Source: Juglans regia
Taxonomy: Eukaryota > Streptophyta > Magnoliopsida > Fagales > Juglandaceae
Assembly: GCF_001411555.2 (NCBI RefSeq)
Contig: NC_049910.1
Span: forward strand, 29,793,150-29,857,149
Direction of reading: 5' to 3'
DNA length: 64,000 nucleotides
The notes beneath the pieces were generated by a model, which saw only the letters and a program-made list of their open reading frames with translations, searched no databases and was not told where the DNA came from. The translations under genes and the position numbers were made by a program. Of the stretch, positions 24,566 through 35,599 are shown piece after piece. The stretch's first letter is position 1; each line of letters opens with the position of its first letter.

Positions 24566-25555
24566 ATAGCCATTCGATCCGAGTACTGGCCCGTTTGAAA
24601 TGGCCGGGATCATGGACAAAAATGAATCTTCATGCTATATTCTAGAAGATTCACAAATCCACGTGTTTGAATGGAGTCATACATAGTTTGAACAGCTAAA
24701 GCATCTGTTTGAACATCCAAATGTCTATTTGAACAGAGTAAATTAAATAGATAAAGCATTCGAACTGGAAAAAACATGTTCGAACATGACTGCTCTATCC
24801 AAAATATCCAGTTCAAATGTTGAACGGTTTCCATTCGCACAAACCATCGTTCGAAACCCAATCTCCATCATACGCCACCACTCGCCACCAACTCCACCGT
24901 ATATTGACCATTTTTTGCCGTCCAAGAGGTATGACCCTTCACACAATGTTATTATATGATTGAATGTTGCAAAAATGAGTTGAAAATGGTGTCAAATCCA
25001 ATCCGACCCCTTTTTGGTGTTTCCCCACCGCCACATATGGCATTTGGCCGTAGTAATGATGAAGTAAAGTCTAAGCTTCAATCCATGTTGATTTGAACCA
25101 ATTAAAACTAAGGATCCTTGGTTTCCACGTTCGGCTTGAATTGACTCAGCCATGGACTTCATGGATGATCGTGTTCTAACTGCTTCAAACCTGTTCGAAT
25201 GTGAATTTTCCAAACAAACATTTTAGTCTTTGAGTGTGAAACAACACCTGCGAACATTAAAAATTGAGCTGACGTTTCATTCGAATAGGTTTGGCTACCC
25301 ATTTGAACGAAACATTTATGTCATTCAAAGGTCGTATGATTTATATTGTTCGAACAACATATTTATCCGTTCAAATCCGTAGTAAACGTTTGAACAGGTT
25401 ACAATATCGTTCGAATGGTTATAAACCATTCAAACACGGATCGATATTGTTTGAATGATATTATTTAGTGTTCGGATTAAATACCTTGTCATTCGAACAT
25501 AATAGTTCCTATTCGAACGAAGTTGTTTCTATTCGAACATCATAGTATATAATAT

Positions 25556-25792
25556 GGATAATGATAGGTTTACTACTTCTTATCACCCATTCACTACTCC
25601 TTTTATTTTTTTTAATCTTTTTTTACTTAATGGTTAAGGAAGTCACTATTAGTGAAATTGTATTTTTTTTAGTATTTTCTAAATGATTATGGATGTTAAA
25701 AAATACTTAAAGGAAAATAATAAAAAAAAAAAAATCAAATACACTATAGAGTAGTAAAAGGGTGGTAGGAGAGTAGTAAGCCTATCATTATC
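25556..25792. mobile_element. Foldback MITE with 9-bp target duplication
   Basis: Terminal inverted repeats GATAATGATAGGTTTAC and its partner match at 19 of 20 positions. ATATAATAT flanks the element on both sides (25547-25555 and 25793-25801), a 9-bp duplication as expected of Mutator-like elements. The core TTTTTACTTAATGGTTAAGG links it to the 12.1, 18.4 and 54.7-kb copies. Confidence 0.85.
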
Positions 25793-25861
25793 ATATAATA
25801 TAATTATAACTTTCCAATTTATTTAAATTCGTTGTGTATTTGTTTTATGAACAGTGAACTA

Positions 25862-26925
25862 ATGAAATACAATGGAAGAAAATGTGGGAGAGAGGGCCAA
25901 CCTAATGGTGAAGCTAGTGAGATGAGGAGGCCGATATTGGTAGAGCAGGAGATCATTATAGAAGACTTCTGCAATTTTGTGTGGGATGGATGAAGTCACT
26001 TTTCTATTATCGAGGATGGAGTCCGATTTATCAACATAGGGGTGTGGCCTATCCAGACAAGGTTAGTGAGTTTTACCGAGCCATGATCAGATGTAGGCTA
26101 ATGAGGAGTCATTCTCATTCATTATTCGAGGAGTGAGTATTATTATATCAGTAGACATTATTGTTGATTTTCTTGGGATCCCACACGAGCTTGGTGCATA
26201 CCCTGCACAACATCGGCTGCAGGGACAGATGGTAAATATGCTATCGAGGATGAGGCTCCAGCAGATGATGGTCTCACACACGATGAGATACGTCAGTTGA
26301 TGCATGACAATTCGACTCTTCCATATGATGCTAGCAAAGTGATTAAATAGGTTAATTATATCTCATTTTTTCGAATGCTGAAATTAATTGTCTCCCATAA
26401 TATTGATTCGAGGAAATACAAGACTGACTTTGACATCAAACGAGCTCAATTTATGTTACGGATAGCACGAGGAGAGACGATTGATCTGCCTTTATACTTC
26501 CTCATCCACATTTGATCTGAGTCACGATCTTCGAGTGGAGGTAGTCTACTATATGCATTGATGATCTCTAATCTCCTAGTCTAATCGAGGGTTAATTTGC
26601 TAATGACAGAGCGGAGGCAACCACAAATCGGGCCCCTCAACAAGATCACCTTCAGCAAGAGCGATGGCCACTTGCGGAAGGCTCGCATTAATGTTCTAGA
26701 GGCACAAGATAGCACCAGAGAGCGAGATCCAACTTCTATTGATGCTGGTGTTGATAGACAGGCTGTAGAGGCTACTACCATGGAGATACGATCCCTACTT
26801 GAGGAACATCACACACTTTTGATCTAGGAGATAGAGAGGATCACTGCGCTCATCATGGTTCGACTTCAAGAGATTGGGGGACGCATTACTATCATCCAGG
26901 AGAACCTGGAGAATCTTACATAGTA
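25862..26925 (+). pseudogene. Putative plant transposon protein (PF20167-like) pseudogene
   Basis: Translation in shifting frames gives a protein resembling the putative plant transposon protein domain common in plant repeats. It includes LMHDNSTLPYDASKV at about 26300, FDIKRAQFMLRIARGE at about 26432, and a C-terminal coiled region from 26600 with LLEEHHTLL and QEIGGRITIIQENLENL. Stops occur near 25990, 26347, 26516, 26582 and 26825, with at least one frameshift in the 25,900-26,250 part. It lies on the opposite strand to the CACTA transposase. The biological role of this family is not established and none is claimed. The family name is from memory of similar annotations. Confidence 0.6.
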
Positions 26926-27276
26926 GTTTTATTTTTATTCGACTTTTTGTTTTGTAAAGTTGCCGATTTAATTACTATATCATTTTTATTTATTATATAT
27001 GGCTAGCTTGTTTCTTATCAAAATTCATTTTTCTTATTTTACTTACCAGTTCATGATAATATAAAAAATAACACTCCTTAAAAGGTAATTCTTTTTTAAT
27101 TGCAAATTCTTATTTACCATAATACAAGTCATTAATTATATAAAATTCCTAGGAACATGATATATTTTAACTTAACATAAATAGTAATAAATACGTATAG
27201 GTAGATTTTTTATCTTTTGAAAATGATAATTAATAAACTCAAATAATATTTATTTTAAAAATATTTGAATGTCTTT
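26926..27276. other. AT-rich spacer ending in TSD TCTTT
   Basis: No features are seen apart from the left target duplication TCTTT (27272-27276) of the following LTR. Confidence 0.6.
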
Positions 27277-30200
27277 TGTGACGCCCTGGATTCTACTTAG
27301 GATCAGACGGACATTTGAAGCGTCGGGACGTGCAACCCAAGGTTACCTGCCCCCGTTCATGACAAATAAAAATGCAATGTTCCTAACTTGCATCTAGCAA
27401 TATGCAATATTTGCAGCAAATAATTTTTTTCTTTGAGCAACGCTATGCACCAAACTAATAATATCTCAAATACTTACAACATGATCCATACATACGGAAA
27501 TGATAAACATCCATGATTACAATATGGGTCTCAGAAGACTATAATCTCAAAAGCATGGGAGAATAAGCTCCATAATTATAGGTAGAAACTAAAGTATCTA
27601 CTAGCTAATCCATCGAGGAGTTTGGACAACTTAGTCAAGGATTTCATATTACTATTTATAAATCGGAACAACGAAACATCGAAACGATGAGCTCTACATC
27701 ATGCCGTCGCTGTTTAATCGACCGTCTCAAGTCGATCATCTTCTGAAGTGCCTCTTGATCCTGGCACACAAGCTACCATTCCAGGGGGAATGATAGTTGA
27801 GACTACCATGGTGATATTTGAATACAAATCTCAGCAAGTTAATAGAGAATTTATACACAGGTTAATAATGCATGCATGACAGTAAAAACATGACAGTAAA
27901 GGCATGAATGCATAATCAAAGTCATAAGCAAGTATAAAATAATTTGACGTGTAACATGGCATAAACTGACGTGACTTGAACTGAAATGTGAACTGAACTT
28001 GACATGGCATGAACTTGATCTGAATAACATGAACTTGAGCTGAAACATGGACAGAACGTCTACTCGAAACCTAATTGGACATGAAATTGAAACATGATTG
28101 AGCGTGAACTTTAAACATGACTTGAACTTGAAATATGACTGAACGTGAACCTGAGACCTGACTGAACGTGAAATTGAAACATAACTGAATGTGAACTTGA
28201 AATACATGAACTTGAAATCTTATTCAATAAGCATGATAAATAAAAGTGACCGTATGGGTGCTACACGTGTCCCCTTGAGCCATGTGTCCCAATCGATTAC
28301 CGCATCACAATACAAATATCTACACCATCTGTAAGTGCATTAACATACGTGCCAGTTCACAAGTATCTACACTTGCTATGAACACACATATTATACGTAT
28401 CCTCTATTAGGTATCTGCACCCGTACGAGTACGTATAAAATGAAAGTAAAATGTGGGTGGCACCATTGGCGTTAGTGCCTGCTGAGCTCCGGTGACCAGT
28501 TAATTAGGTCTCATTCGCAACTCATTGATATTTACCTTGTCAACTCAGAGAATTTCACACTAGTTTAGATACTCTAGTGTGAACAAAGAACTTAGGGAAT
28601 TATCTCATCCAAGCACTTAGGGTCGTGATAGACGTAAACAGACTTGACATGATTGAAAGATTGTTCCCAAGATACACAAATTGTACTCGAGACGAAATGT
28701 GACATGAAACGATAGGACAAAAATCCTGACATAACGTAACATGACATGAACGTGAGACGAAAGACTTGACTACTATGAGACTAAAAAAAATCTTGTAGCA
28801 TGAAATAACATGTAACAGATAATATTTCGTAATATGGCATAACATATAACAAACAATATTTTATCAAAAGCTTTGATCAAACACTTGATCCAAGGCATAC
28901 CATGATGAGATCTTCAAACCAAAACATCAAGTGGTTTAAAAATGTGTTCTAAAGTAGATCCAAGCATTAAACTTAAAATCACATGGCTAAAAATAAACCA
29001 AAACATGGATCTAGCCAAACAATCAAACTTTTGACCCAACCGAGTATTCTCTTGCATAAAAAATCATATCTTTAAAAGTAATATAAATAATCTTCAAAAT
29101 AACATCCTAACATGTAGATAAAAGGTTTAGGATTATCAAATAAACATATCAAAGCCATTAGAGTAAGATTAAACTACAAAAAATCCAAACTTGCTTAAAA
29201 CATAAACTATTTTTCCTCTTCCAGTTTCTAACCTTTTAGATCTAAGAAAATATTTCATCAAAAGCTTTAATAATACAACTAATCTCCAACAAAAATTCAT
29301 TAAAATATGTTGAAAATACCTCATAAAAATTTCGGACCAAGATTTGTCCATTAGCTTGGTCAAGAACTCCAAAATACAACACACTATCCAAATTACTGCC
29401 GAGAATGACCTTCCAAGGTTAAAATAACTTTATGCCAAACAAAAGACCATTAAATCAAGCAAACGAGATACTCACAGAAATTAAACTCAAAGATGAACAA
29501 TTTTTATGAAAGAATTATTGTGAGAATATACTTACAAGGGTTCCAAAAATGGCACGCAAAATGCCTCTAGAATTTGCCCGAGAGAGCTTCTAAGAGTTTC
29601 TTTCCATGAATGGGGATGAAAAGTGGTAAAGTAAGGGAAGTGGTGACCTGTATGCCTCAAGTACTTCTAAAAAGGGAGGTATGGCCTTGTATGACATCTT
29701 GAGGTATGGTGATTAGGTCACAAAAAGGTAAGAATAGTGAAGGGGAGTGGGCTGTTGCTACTGCCGTGTAGAAGGGGTGATGAGGTGGATTTTCCTCTCA
29801 CATCAAAGGACTATTTTGGGCTATCATGGGTAGAGATTGGTCTGCTATGGATGGGTGGAAACTTCCTCAAGAATTTTTGCCAAGGTGGCCAAAATTTGTG
29901 GACCTTAAACATGTGGGCTTCATTTTGGGGTTTAAAGAGGATTTGGTTAGGATTTGAGATGCTATCAAGCCCAATTCCAATTTTTTTTACCCAATCAAAA
30001 TTTCAAGATTTAATGATTTAGATAATGATTTCATATCATGAATCTGAGGAATTAATAGCATGTGAAAGTGATTTAATCAAGTAATTAAACACAATGCTAG
30101 AAATCGGATCAAATAGGGTTTGGAGGTCAACTTTAGGTTTTGGGGAAACCGTTTTGGGTTTCAGTTTGAACCAAACTTTTGGGATTTCAATTGGATTCCA

Positions 30201-30874
30201 ACCTTTTAGGATTTCACTAGGGTTGAAACCTTCTTTGGTTTGGCACAAAATGGATGAATGGATGGAATAGGGTTTTGCTTATGTGGCATGATCTTTATTT
30301 CTTTCACAATCCATCTTATGATTCCTCTAGGTGCTAAGTGTTCAATACTATTCACCAAGTATGACTAAGATCTTACCAAATGTCCAAATAAAATTTCTCT
30401 AACCTAATTTGGACATTTAATACTGTGATTTTGAAAACACTACACTAGGAGCTACTATTGAGGTTACTATTCACTTCGAAAAAGTGAAAAATAAACTTTA
30501 CACTGAAAAATCCTAAACATACACACTAAACTAATTGTGCAATTCGTTTATCGAAATTCAACCCCGAAGTACCTCGAAATAACTAAAATGCGTTTTCGAA
30601 CAAGCGTTTCATCCAAAAACTGAAAATGGGATCATTGAGCCATAAAATCCTAAATAATCAACTAAGTCTAATGATGTAGACCATATCCCATTCTGATTCT
30701 TCTAACTATCTCAAATAAATAAAATCGTCATTCTGGCATCATGGTGAGTGTTAACATTGATTATGCTGACAGTTAAAACCTACGCGATTGGTCGATTCAT
30801 GAAAACTTACTGAGTTTTCACGAAGTCCTAAGTCTATAGAAATTTTACCATTGAATTTCCAGTGGGCTGTTACA
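27277..30874. mobile_element. Solo LTR of a large-LTR Ty3/gypsy element
   Basis: The unit begins TGTGACGCCCTGG and ends GGGCTGTTACA. It is flanked by perfect 5-bp repeats TCTTT at 27272-27276 and 30875-30879. TG...CA ends plus a 5-bp duplication define an LTR-type integration. The 3598 bp contain no gag or pol motif, primer-binding site or second LTR, so a solo LTR left by recombination is the simplest reading. The start sequence and great length recall Tekay/Del chromovirus LTRs (inference). It lies inside CACTA-type sequence. A non-autonomous element with unrecognised LTRs is the alternative. Confidence 0.75.
27950..28210. repeat. Degenerate GAACTTGAAACATGACT repeats inside the solo LTR
   Basis: GAACTTGAAA, ACATGACTGA and GAACGTGAAC modules alternate irregularly about ten times. 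The antisense frame across them reads as repetitive Ser/Phe/His/Val peptide and is not a gene. Confidence 0.75.
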
Positions 30875-30894
30875 TCTTTCAATAAATTTCTATA

Positions 30895-32360
30895 ATTAAA
30901 CAGCACCATTCAAGCGCCTATTATGAGCATTCAAACGGTTTATAACTCTATCCGAACATAAAAGTATCGTTCGAACTATGTAGCAACCATCCCAGCCAGA
31001 TTTATTTATAATTTCCCACCAAAAAATTCATTCGAATGATTAAATATATCGTTCAAACGAGTTCTAACTTTCCTCGAGCACAATTGTGTATAAGTTCCCG
31101 TCATGACTATTATTCGAACTGTCATGTCGACATTCAAACGTTAATTAAAATATTGTTCGAACTTGTATGGGATCATTCGAAACTACAGCAACATTCCCGC
31201 CAGATTTATTTGTAACTTCCCACCAAAAATTTAGTTCGAATGATTAAATATCTCTAGGGCAATAATCGAGCCGAGCCGAGCTGAGCCGGTTTTTGGCTTG
31301 CCGAGCTCGGCTCGACTCAAAATACTTGAGCTCGAGCTCGAGATTTTTTTTTATTCTTTGTTCGAGCTCGACTCGATAAGCTAAACACTTAACTCGAGCT
31401 CGAGCTTGAACTCGAGCTCGTCCTACAAACGAGCTTGAGTCGAGCTGAGCTCGAGCTCGAGCTCGAATTGTGGATTTTTTTATTTTTTGAATAAGATTTA
31501 ATAATTAATAAATAAAAAAATAAAAAATCTAATATTAAATTTATACAACTAACAATTAGAATCTCTATTGAATTATAAAATTTTATAATATTTATAAATA
31601 ATTAATATCGAACTAGTTAATATTTATCCAAAATTACAATATATTATATGCCTACATATATTATTAGTACATACACTTAATATGATAGCATATATCTATT
31701 TTATATATGGTTCACACATATTAATATATTAAATTATTAAGTTTTATTGACTAATTATTATACAAATTATAAAATATACTTATGACGTATATTTACTATA
31801 TAGACATAAGTAATTAGATTATATATTATATGTTTAATTATAAAAGTGGTTTGTTTATATTATTAGTTACTACATTTATATGTGTATATATACATAAGTG
31901 TATGTATATATTTATCAATATATAACTGAGTTTTAATTGAGTCGAGCTAATGAGTCGACTCGAACATACTAATGAGTCGACTCAAGCATAAACGAGCGAG
32001 CCTTAACGAGTCTTAGCCGAGTCGAGTTGAGTTTTGTCGGGTATGTGTCATTTACAATTCGAGCGGGTATCTGCTTTCACGAGCGAACTTTTCTTTTTTC
32101 ACGAGTCGAGTTCGATTCAAGTTTAACCGAACGGACTATCGAACAGACTGGTTCATTTACACCCCAAAATATCTCGTTCGAACAGTTTTGACCTTTCCCC
32201 CACACAATTGTATAAACTTTTCCTCCACGACTATTATTCGAACAATTATGTAACCAATCGAACGATAATTAAAATACAAAAATGTTGAACGGTTTTTTTA
32301 GATGCTATATTTTGTCTCAGAAAGTCTAATTCGAACATATACTTCTCTGTTCGAATGCAT
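30895..32360. repeat. TTCGAA-rich subterminal repeat field B
   Basis: It has the same GTTCGAAC/ATTCAAACG motif vocabulary as field A. There is also an internal repeat of about 190 bp: TTATTTATAATTTCCCACC near 31002 and a similar block near 31206. It is split by the hAT-like insertion at 31255-32167. Confidence 0.65.
31255..32167. mobile_element. Non-autonomous hAT-like element with 8-bp target duplication
   Basis: The ends are TAGGGCAATAATCGAGCC and, on the other strand, TGGGGTGTAAATGAACC, imperfect inverted repeats of hAT type. AATATCTC borders both sides (31247-31254 and 32168-32175). The same unoccupied context occurs in the paralogous subterminal repeat near 31045. Both ends are rich in GAGCTCGAGCTCGAG palindromic motifs, and the middle is AT-rich without coding capacity. 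Confidence 0.8.
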
Positions 32361-32464
32361 AAAAAATTACTTCAATATTTTGAGACGAAATTTAATTTTT
32401 ATCTCAAATTAGTACTTTTAGGACGAACTAAATTCGTCCCTAAAAGATTACATCTCTAAAGATT

Positions 32465-32668
32465 AAGGTTGCGTTTGGATGTTGAAGTGAGTTGAGTTGA
32501 GTTGAGATGATAAAATATTGTTAGAATATTATTTTTTAATATTATTATTATTTTAGGATTTGAAAAAGTTGAATTATTTATTATATTTTATGTTGAGATT
32601 TGAAAAAATTATAATGATGAGTTGAGATGAATTGAGTTGAGAGATGTTTGTCATCCAAACTCAGCCTC
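32465..32668 (+). mobile_element. MITE, TGAGTTGAG family, copy 5, inside the CACTA end
   Basis: GCGTTTGGATGTTGAAG on the left pairs with CATCCAAACTCAGC on the right. The interior is almost identical to the copy at 13434-13630. It sits only a few bases inside the CACTA terminus, so it inserted into an existing CACTA end. Confidence 0.85.
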
Positions 32669-32672
32669 AATC

Positions 32673-32682
32673 TCTTGTAGTG
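32673..32682 (-). repeat. CACTA terminal inverted repeat end
   Basis: The reverse complement reads CACTACAAGA, the canonical plant CACTA terminus. The sequence outside begins ATT. Confidence 0.7.
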
Positions 32683-32759
32683 ATTGTTATTAGTTCAGAA
32701 ACCGTCAACTTTCATAGTCAATCATAGAAAGATACATGATGGTATATATAACTTTCATA

Positions 32760-32843
32760 GCGAAAAGTAGTCGACGTTGCTTGTTATAATTTATATGCAT
32801 GTTAGTTCGACTATGATAACAAGCAACGTGGAGTCCTTTTCGC
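32760..32843. ncRNA. Hairpin-forming inverted repeat, unassigned small-RNA candidate
   Basis: The arms 32760-32787 and 32816-32843 pair over about 28 bp with four mismatches, sharing GCGAAAA and ACGTTGCTTGTTA. The loop is about 28 bases. Size and pairing suit a plant miRNA-like precursor, but a small MITE remnant is equally possible. The arms match no miRNA I recognise. Confidence 0.35.
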
Positions 32844-33120
32844 CAGTTTGATCCTACCGTCCAAGTAAATTTGAGGGTTGCTTCAATTATATGTACAATA
32901 CTATTTGAAGTAATTATAGTTTAAACTACGTGCCTGTGTGCCTAGATGCATGGAGAGAGAGAGATGTATAATTTCCCTTGGAGGGAAAGCTTGACTTGAT
33001 CACTTGGCCCCAGCCGCCCGATTTATGCATAATCCGGAAAGGGTATTTGATTAACTGCTTGATTAAACTATATATCAGTCATTAAGCAGACAAATCACTT
33101 GGAACGTACAATCATGATGA
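32844..33120. other. Spacer
   Basis: Nothing recognised except a short GAGAGAGA tract at about 32952. Confidence 0.5.
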
Positions 33121-33480
33121 GTTTCATGAGTATCCCTTCGGCCTGCAGACTCGCAGGGCACTGACAATTCATCATCACTCATATCCGTTAAAACCTCTTC
33201 TAGACCAAAAAAAGAGAAGAAAATCACTTGCATCTGTGATATTATTCCCGAAAAGCTATTTATCGCTTCTGGCAACCCTCCGAAAGGCAGCCACGCACTC
33301 CGAAAAGCTATTTTTCCCCTATCGTTTCATGAGTATCCCTCCGGCCTGCAGACTCACAGGATACTGACAATTCATCATCACTCATATCCTTTAAAACCTC
33401 TTGTAGACCAAAAAACAAGTGAAGAAAATCACTTGCATTTGTGATATTTTCCCGAAAGGTTATTTTTTCTCCCTATCGGC
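33121..33480. repeat. 203-bp tandem duplication
   Basis: GTTTCATGAGTATCCC starts at 33121 and again at 33324. The copies share GGCCTGCAGACTC, TCATCATCACTCATATCC and AATCACTTGCAT blocks. Copy 1 has an extra 40-base segment near its end. Confidence 0.9.
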
Positions 33481-34200
33481 TCACAAGGCAAGTCTATGAA
33501 AGATTACTAGGAAGCAAGTCAGGAAGTTCAATTGGAGTCAATGATCCTTCTCTAAAAAGAGTTAGTAGACTTCTACAGAGTACTTAATTGATTCATGAGT
33601 ACTGAAACCCATCCATAAAGCAACTCATGTTTGGAGAAAGCGGATGATAGGAGCATATGAGACTCATCGCCCTGACACCTCCTCGATGACATCCTATCTT
33701 TAAGAACCTATGCAGACAAGTGGACGAGAAATACGAGAAACCCTTGATCTCTTGACAATAGGCATGAAGGGGCTTAATAGGAACCATCTGCAGATAAAAG
33801 TGAGTCAGGGAACCACGCCGCATTAATGATGCCACTCCCCCAACTCTATGCTATATTAATGAAGCCGATTTAGAAGTCACGCCGTATTAAAGGATTTTGA
33901 CAAAACGAACGGTGGAAAGAGCATAGGCTCTTCAAAGCTAGGTACGAGCTATCCCCACAAAAAACTTAGTATAAAAGTCGATTATCAGGTACGAAGAACT
34001 ATCTCTGACTGCTCTAAGCTTACGCACAAACAACTAAGTAGATATACTGACTGTAGCATCAGAGACTCTTCGACTACCACCAAGGCCCCCATTTTCTCCA
34101 TATTTGCTAAATTGTGCAGGTGAAAGTTTGAAACCCTGAGTTGCTGAAACCCGACTAAAAGGTATACAAAACATGACGTTAACAATACGTTTACACAATA
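33481..34200 (+). mobile_element. Probable LTR fragment of a Ty3/gypsy element
   Basis: GC-richer sequence with LTR-like landmarks: repeated CACGCCGTATTAA blocks (33812, 33878), a TATA-like AGTATAAAAGTCG at about 33969, and GGTACGAAGAAC shortly after. CTGACTGTAGCATCAGAGAC follows, resembling the U3-R-U5 order of Tat/Athila-group LTRs. The ends are undefined. Classification is by resemblance only. Confidence 0.45.
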
Positions 34201-34302
34201 TACAATGTTACACGTGGCAGTTGAATTTGGATGTAAATGATTAGAATCTCTAATTTTTTTTTATCATTAATTTTTTTATTATTATTAATCTTCATCATTT
34301 AT

Positions 34303-34600
34303 GGGTGTAAATTTTAACTGAAAAATCGGTCCGGAACCAATTTCTAAAATGCCAAAACTAGCCAAAACAGGTCCGATTCTATAATTTTTAGGATCGGACC
34401 AGACCAGACTGGTTCACTATAATATATATTTAAATTAATATTTTTAATATTACATATAATATTTTTTATATTATATATATAATAATATAAACTATAATTA
34501 TATATAATAATATAAATTATAATTATATATAAGATAATGTTATTATAATTTATAATATAAAATTTTGATCTTAACAATTTTCTTACTAAAAATCTGTTTA
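34303..34600. mobile_element. Possible hAT-like MITE fragment
   Basis: It begins GGGTGTAAAT like the inverted end of the 31.3-kb element. CGGTCCGGAACC and GGATCGGACCAGACC half-sites and a TA-rich tail follow. The right end was not found. Confidence 0.35.
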
Positions 34601-35097
34601 CTATAAACTTTCTATAGGAACAAAAATCTGGAAAAGAAAAAATTAGGGTTAGATTAGTCCTATGTATTATAGCCTAAGAAATTATTAGTATATGTCTATT
34701 GTCTGCCCGTACCTTAATAGGGTTAGTTTATGCGTGATATCAGTTTCATGAGGCCTTTTGGGTGCTGATTCTTTTATTCATTATATAGCTCATTTTCATG
34801 GTTATTGAATTAAAATTTACAATGAATTGTCAATACATTTAGAAGAGTTTGTATCCTTTAATTGGGAGACTGGCTGAGTCTTACATGATTGAAGTTATGG
34901 AAGAGTGAAGTATATATAATTGGCTAAAATGCTATTAGCTTGGCAAAGCCACGAGTAAGAAACCCTGACCTTCTAATATTTTTTTGCCATTTTTCTGCTT
35001 AATATTTTTTTCAATCTCTCAAGGCTTTTTGGCTTCTAATTATATATAATGAATCGAGGAAAGTACCATCCCATGTAATCAAAATCCCTTCGGCACG
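34601..35097. other. Spacer left of the copia nest
   Basis: No gene recognised. TCTTT at 35098-35102 is the target duplication of the copia element that follows. Confidence 0.5.
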
Positions 35098-35102
35098 TCT
35101 TT

Positions 35103-35547
35103 TGTTAGAAACTGTTAAAAATAGAAAGTGAAAATGAGAAACTAATTCTCATTTATCCTTTTGATTATATAGAGGTCATATATATACATTACAAAAAGCA
35201 GAAAAGTAAAAAGCTATTGAAAAAACTAACTTTTGATTATCTACACAATTATAAGCATCAATTCAGAACTTTTTATGGACAGTATGGTAGAAGCAGCTTT
35301 ATGCATCGTGTCCCTCATACTTCTTTGTGTGCAGCCATGCATTTCCTTAGCTGAGTTTCTTCTTTTCTGTGCCATCTCTTGTCTCCTTTTTGCTGTTGTT
35401 GCTATTTTTTTCTTTCCATGTACTGCAGCATGTTTTATCAGCTTTATGCATCTCACGAGTGCTGCAGTGTATTTCAAGTATGTTTTGGCTATTGTCCTTG
35501 TGTAGAACTAGATTGCATTTTATTTTGTTACATTGCATTATGTAAGA
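35103..35547 (-). repeat. Copia 3' LTR
   Basis: 445 bp, about 90% similar by eye to 54135-54592. The plus-strand ends are TGTTAGAAAC and TGTAAGA. Frames within it (e.g. 35233-35505) are LTR sequence, since the same frame recurs in the other LTR at 54263-54550. Confidence 0.95.
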
Positions 35548-35560
35548 CTCCCCCTCAAGA
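35548..35560 (-). other. Copia polypurine tract
   Basis: The minus strand reads TCTTGAGGGGGAG immediately before the 3' LTR, the expected plus-strand priming site. Confidence 0.85.
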
Positions 35561-35599
35561 TGGGCATAGATGTTAACAATTCCCATCTTGGATAATAAG

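Larger units (their letters stand above)
23740..25545. repeat. TTCGAA-rich subterminal repeat field A
   Basis: Dozens of CATTCGAAC, GTTCGAAC and TTTGAACA variants occur in both orientations at 15-60-base spacing. Clusters of short, partly palindromic motifs like this are typical of CACTA subterminal transposase-binding regions. The field is interrupted at about 24130-24565 by a MITE and TA-rich sequence. Confidence 0.65.
20243..32682 (-). mobile_element. Probable CACTA composite element with nested insertions
   Basis: One end is visible: TCTTGTAGTG at 32673-32682, i.e. CACTACAAGA read on the minus strand, matching the minus orientation of the transposase at 20-22 kb. Two fields of TTCGAA/TTCAAACG motifs (23740-25545 and 30895-32360) look like subterminal repeats. 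Inserted material includes MITEs at 24.3, 25.6 and 32.5 kb, a pseudogene at 25.9 kb, a solo LTR at 27.3-30.9 kb and a hAT-like element at 31.3-32.2 kb. No second CACTA end was found near 20 kb. Two adjacent partial CACTA copies are therefore an alternative. Confidence 0.5.

Noticed and set aside
27851..28207. 118-codon minus-strand frame
   Set aside because: It is produced by the degenerate GAACTTGAAACATGACT repeats inside the solo LTR.
29737..30021. 94-codon plus-strand frame
   Set aside because: It lies within the solo LTR; no domain is recognisable and composition follows the surrounding noncoding DNA.
35233..35505. Hydrophobic 90-codon frame resembling a membrane protein (also at 54263-54550)
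   Set aside because: Both lie in the two copies of the copia LTR; the hydrophobicity comes from T-rich LTR sequence.
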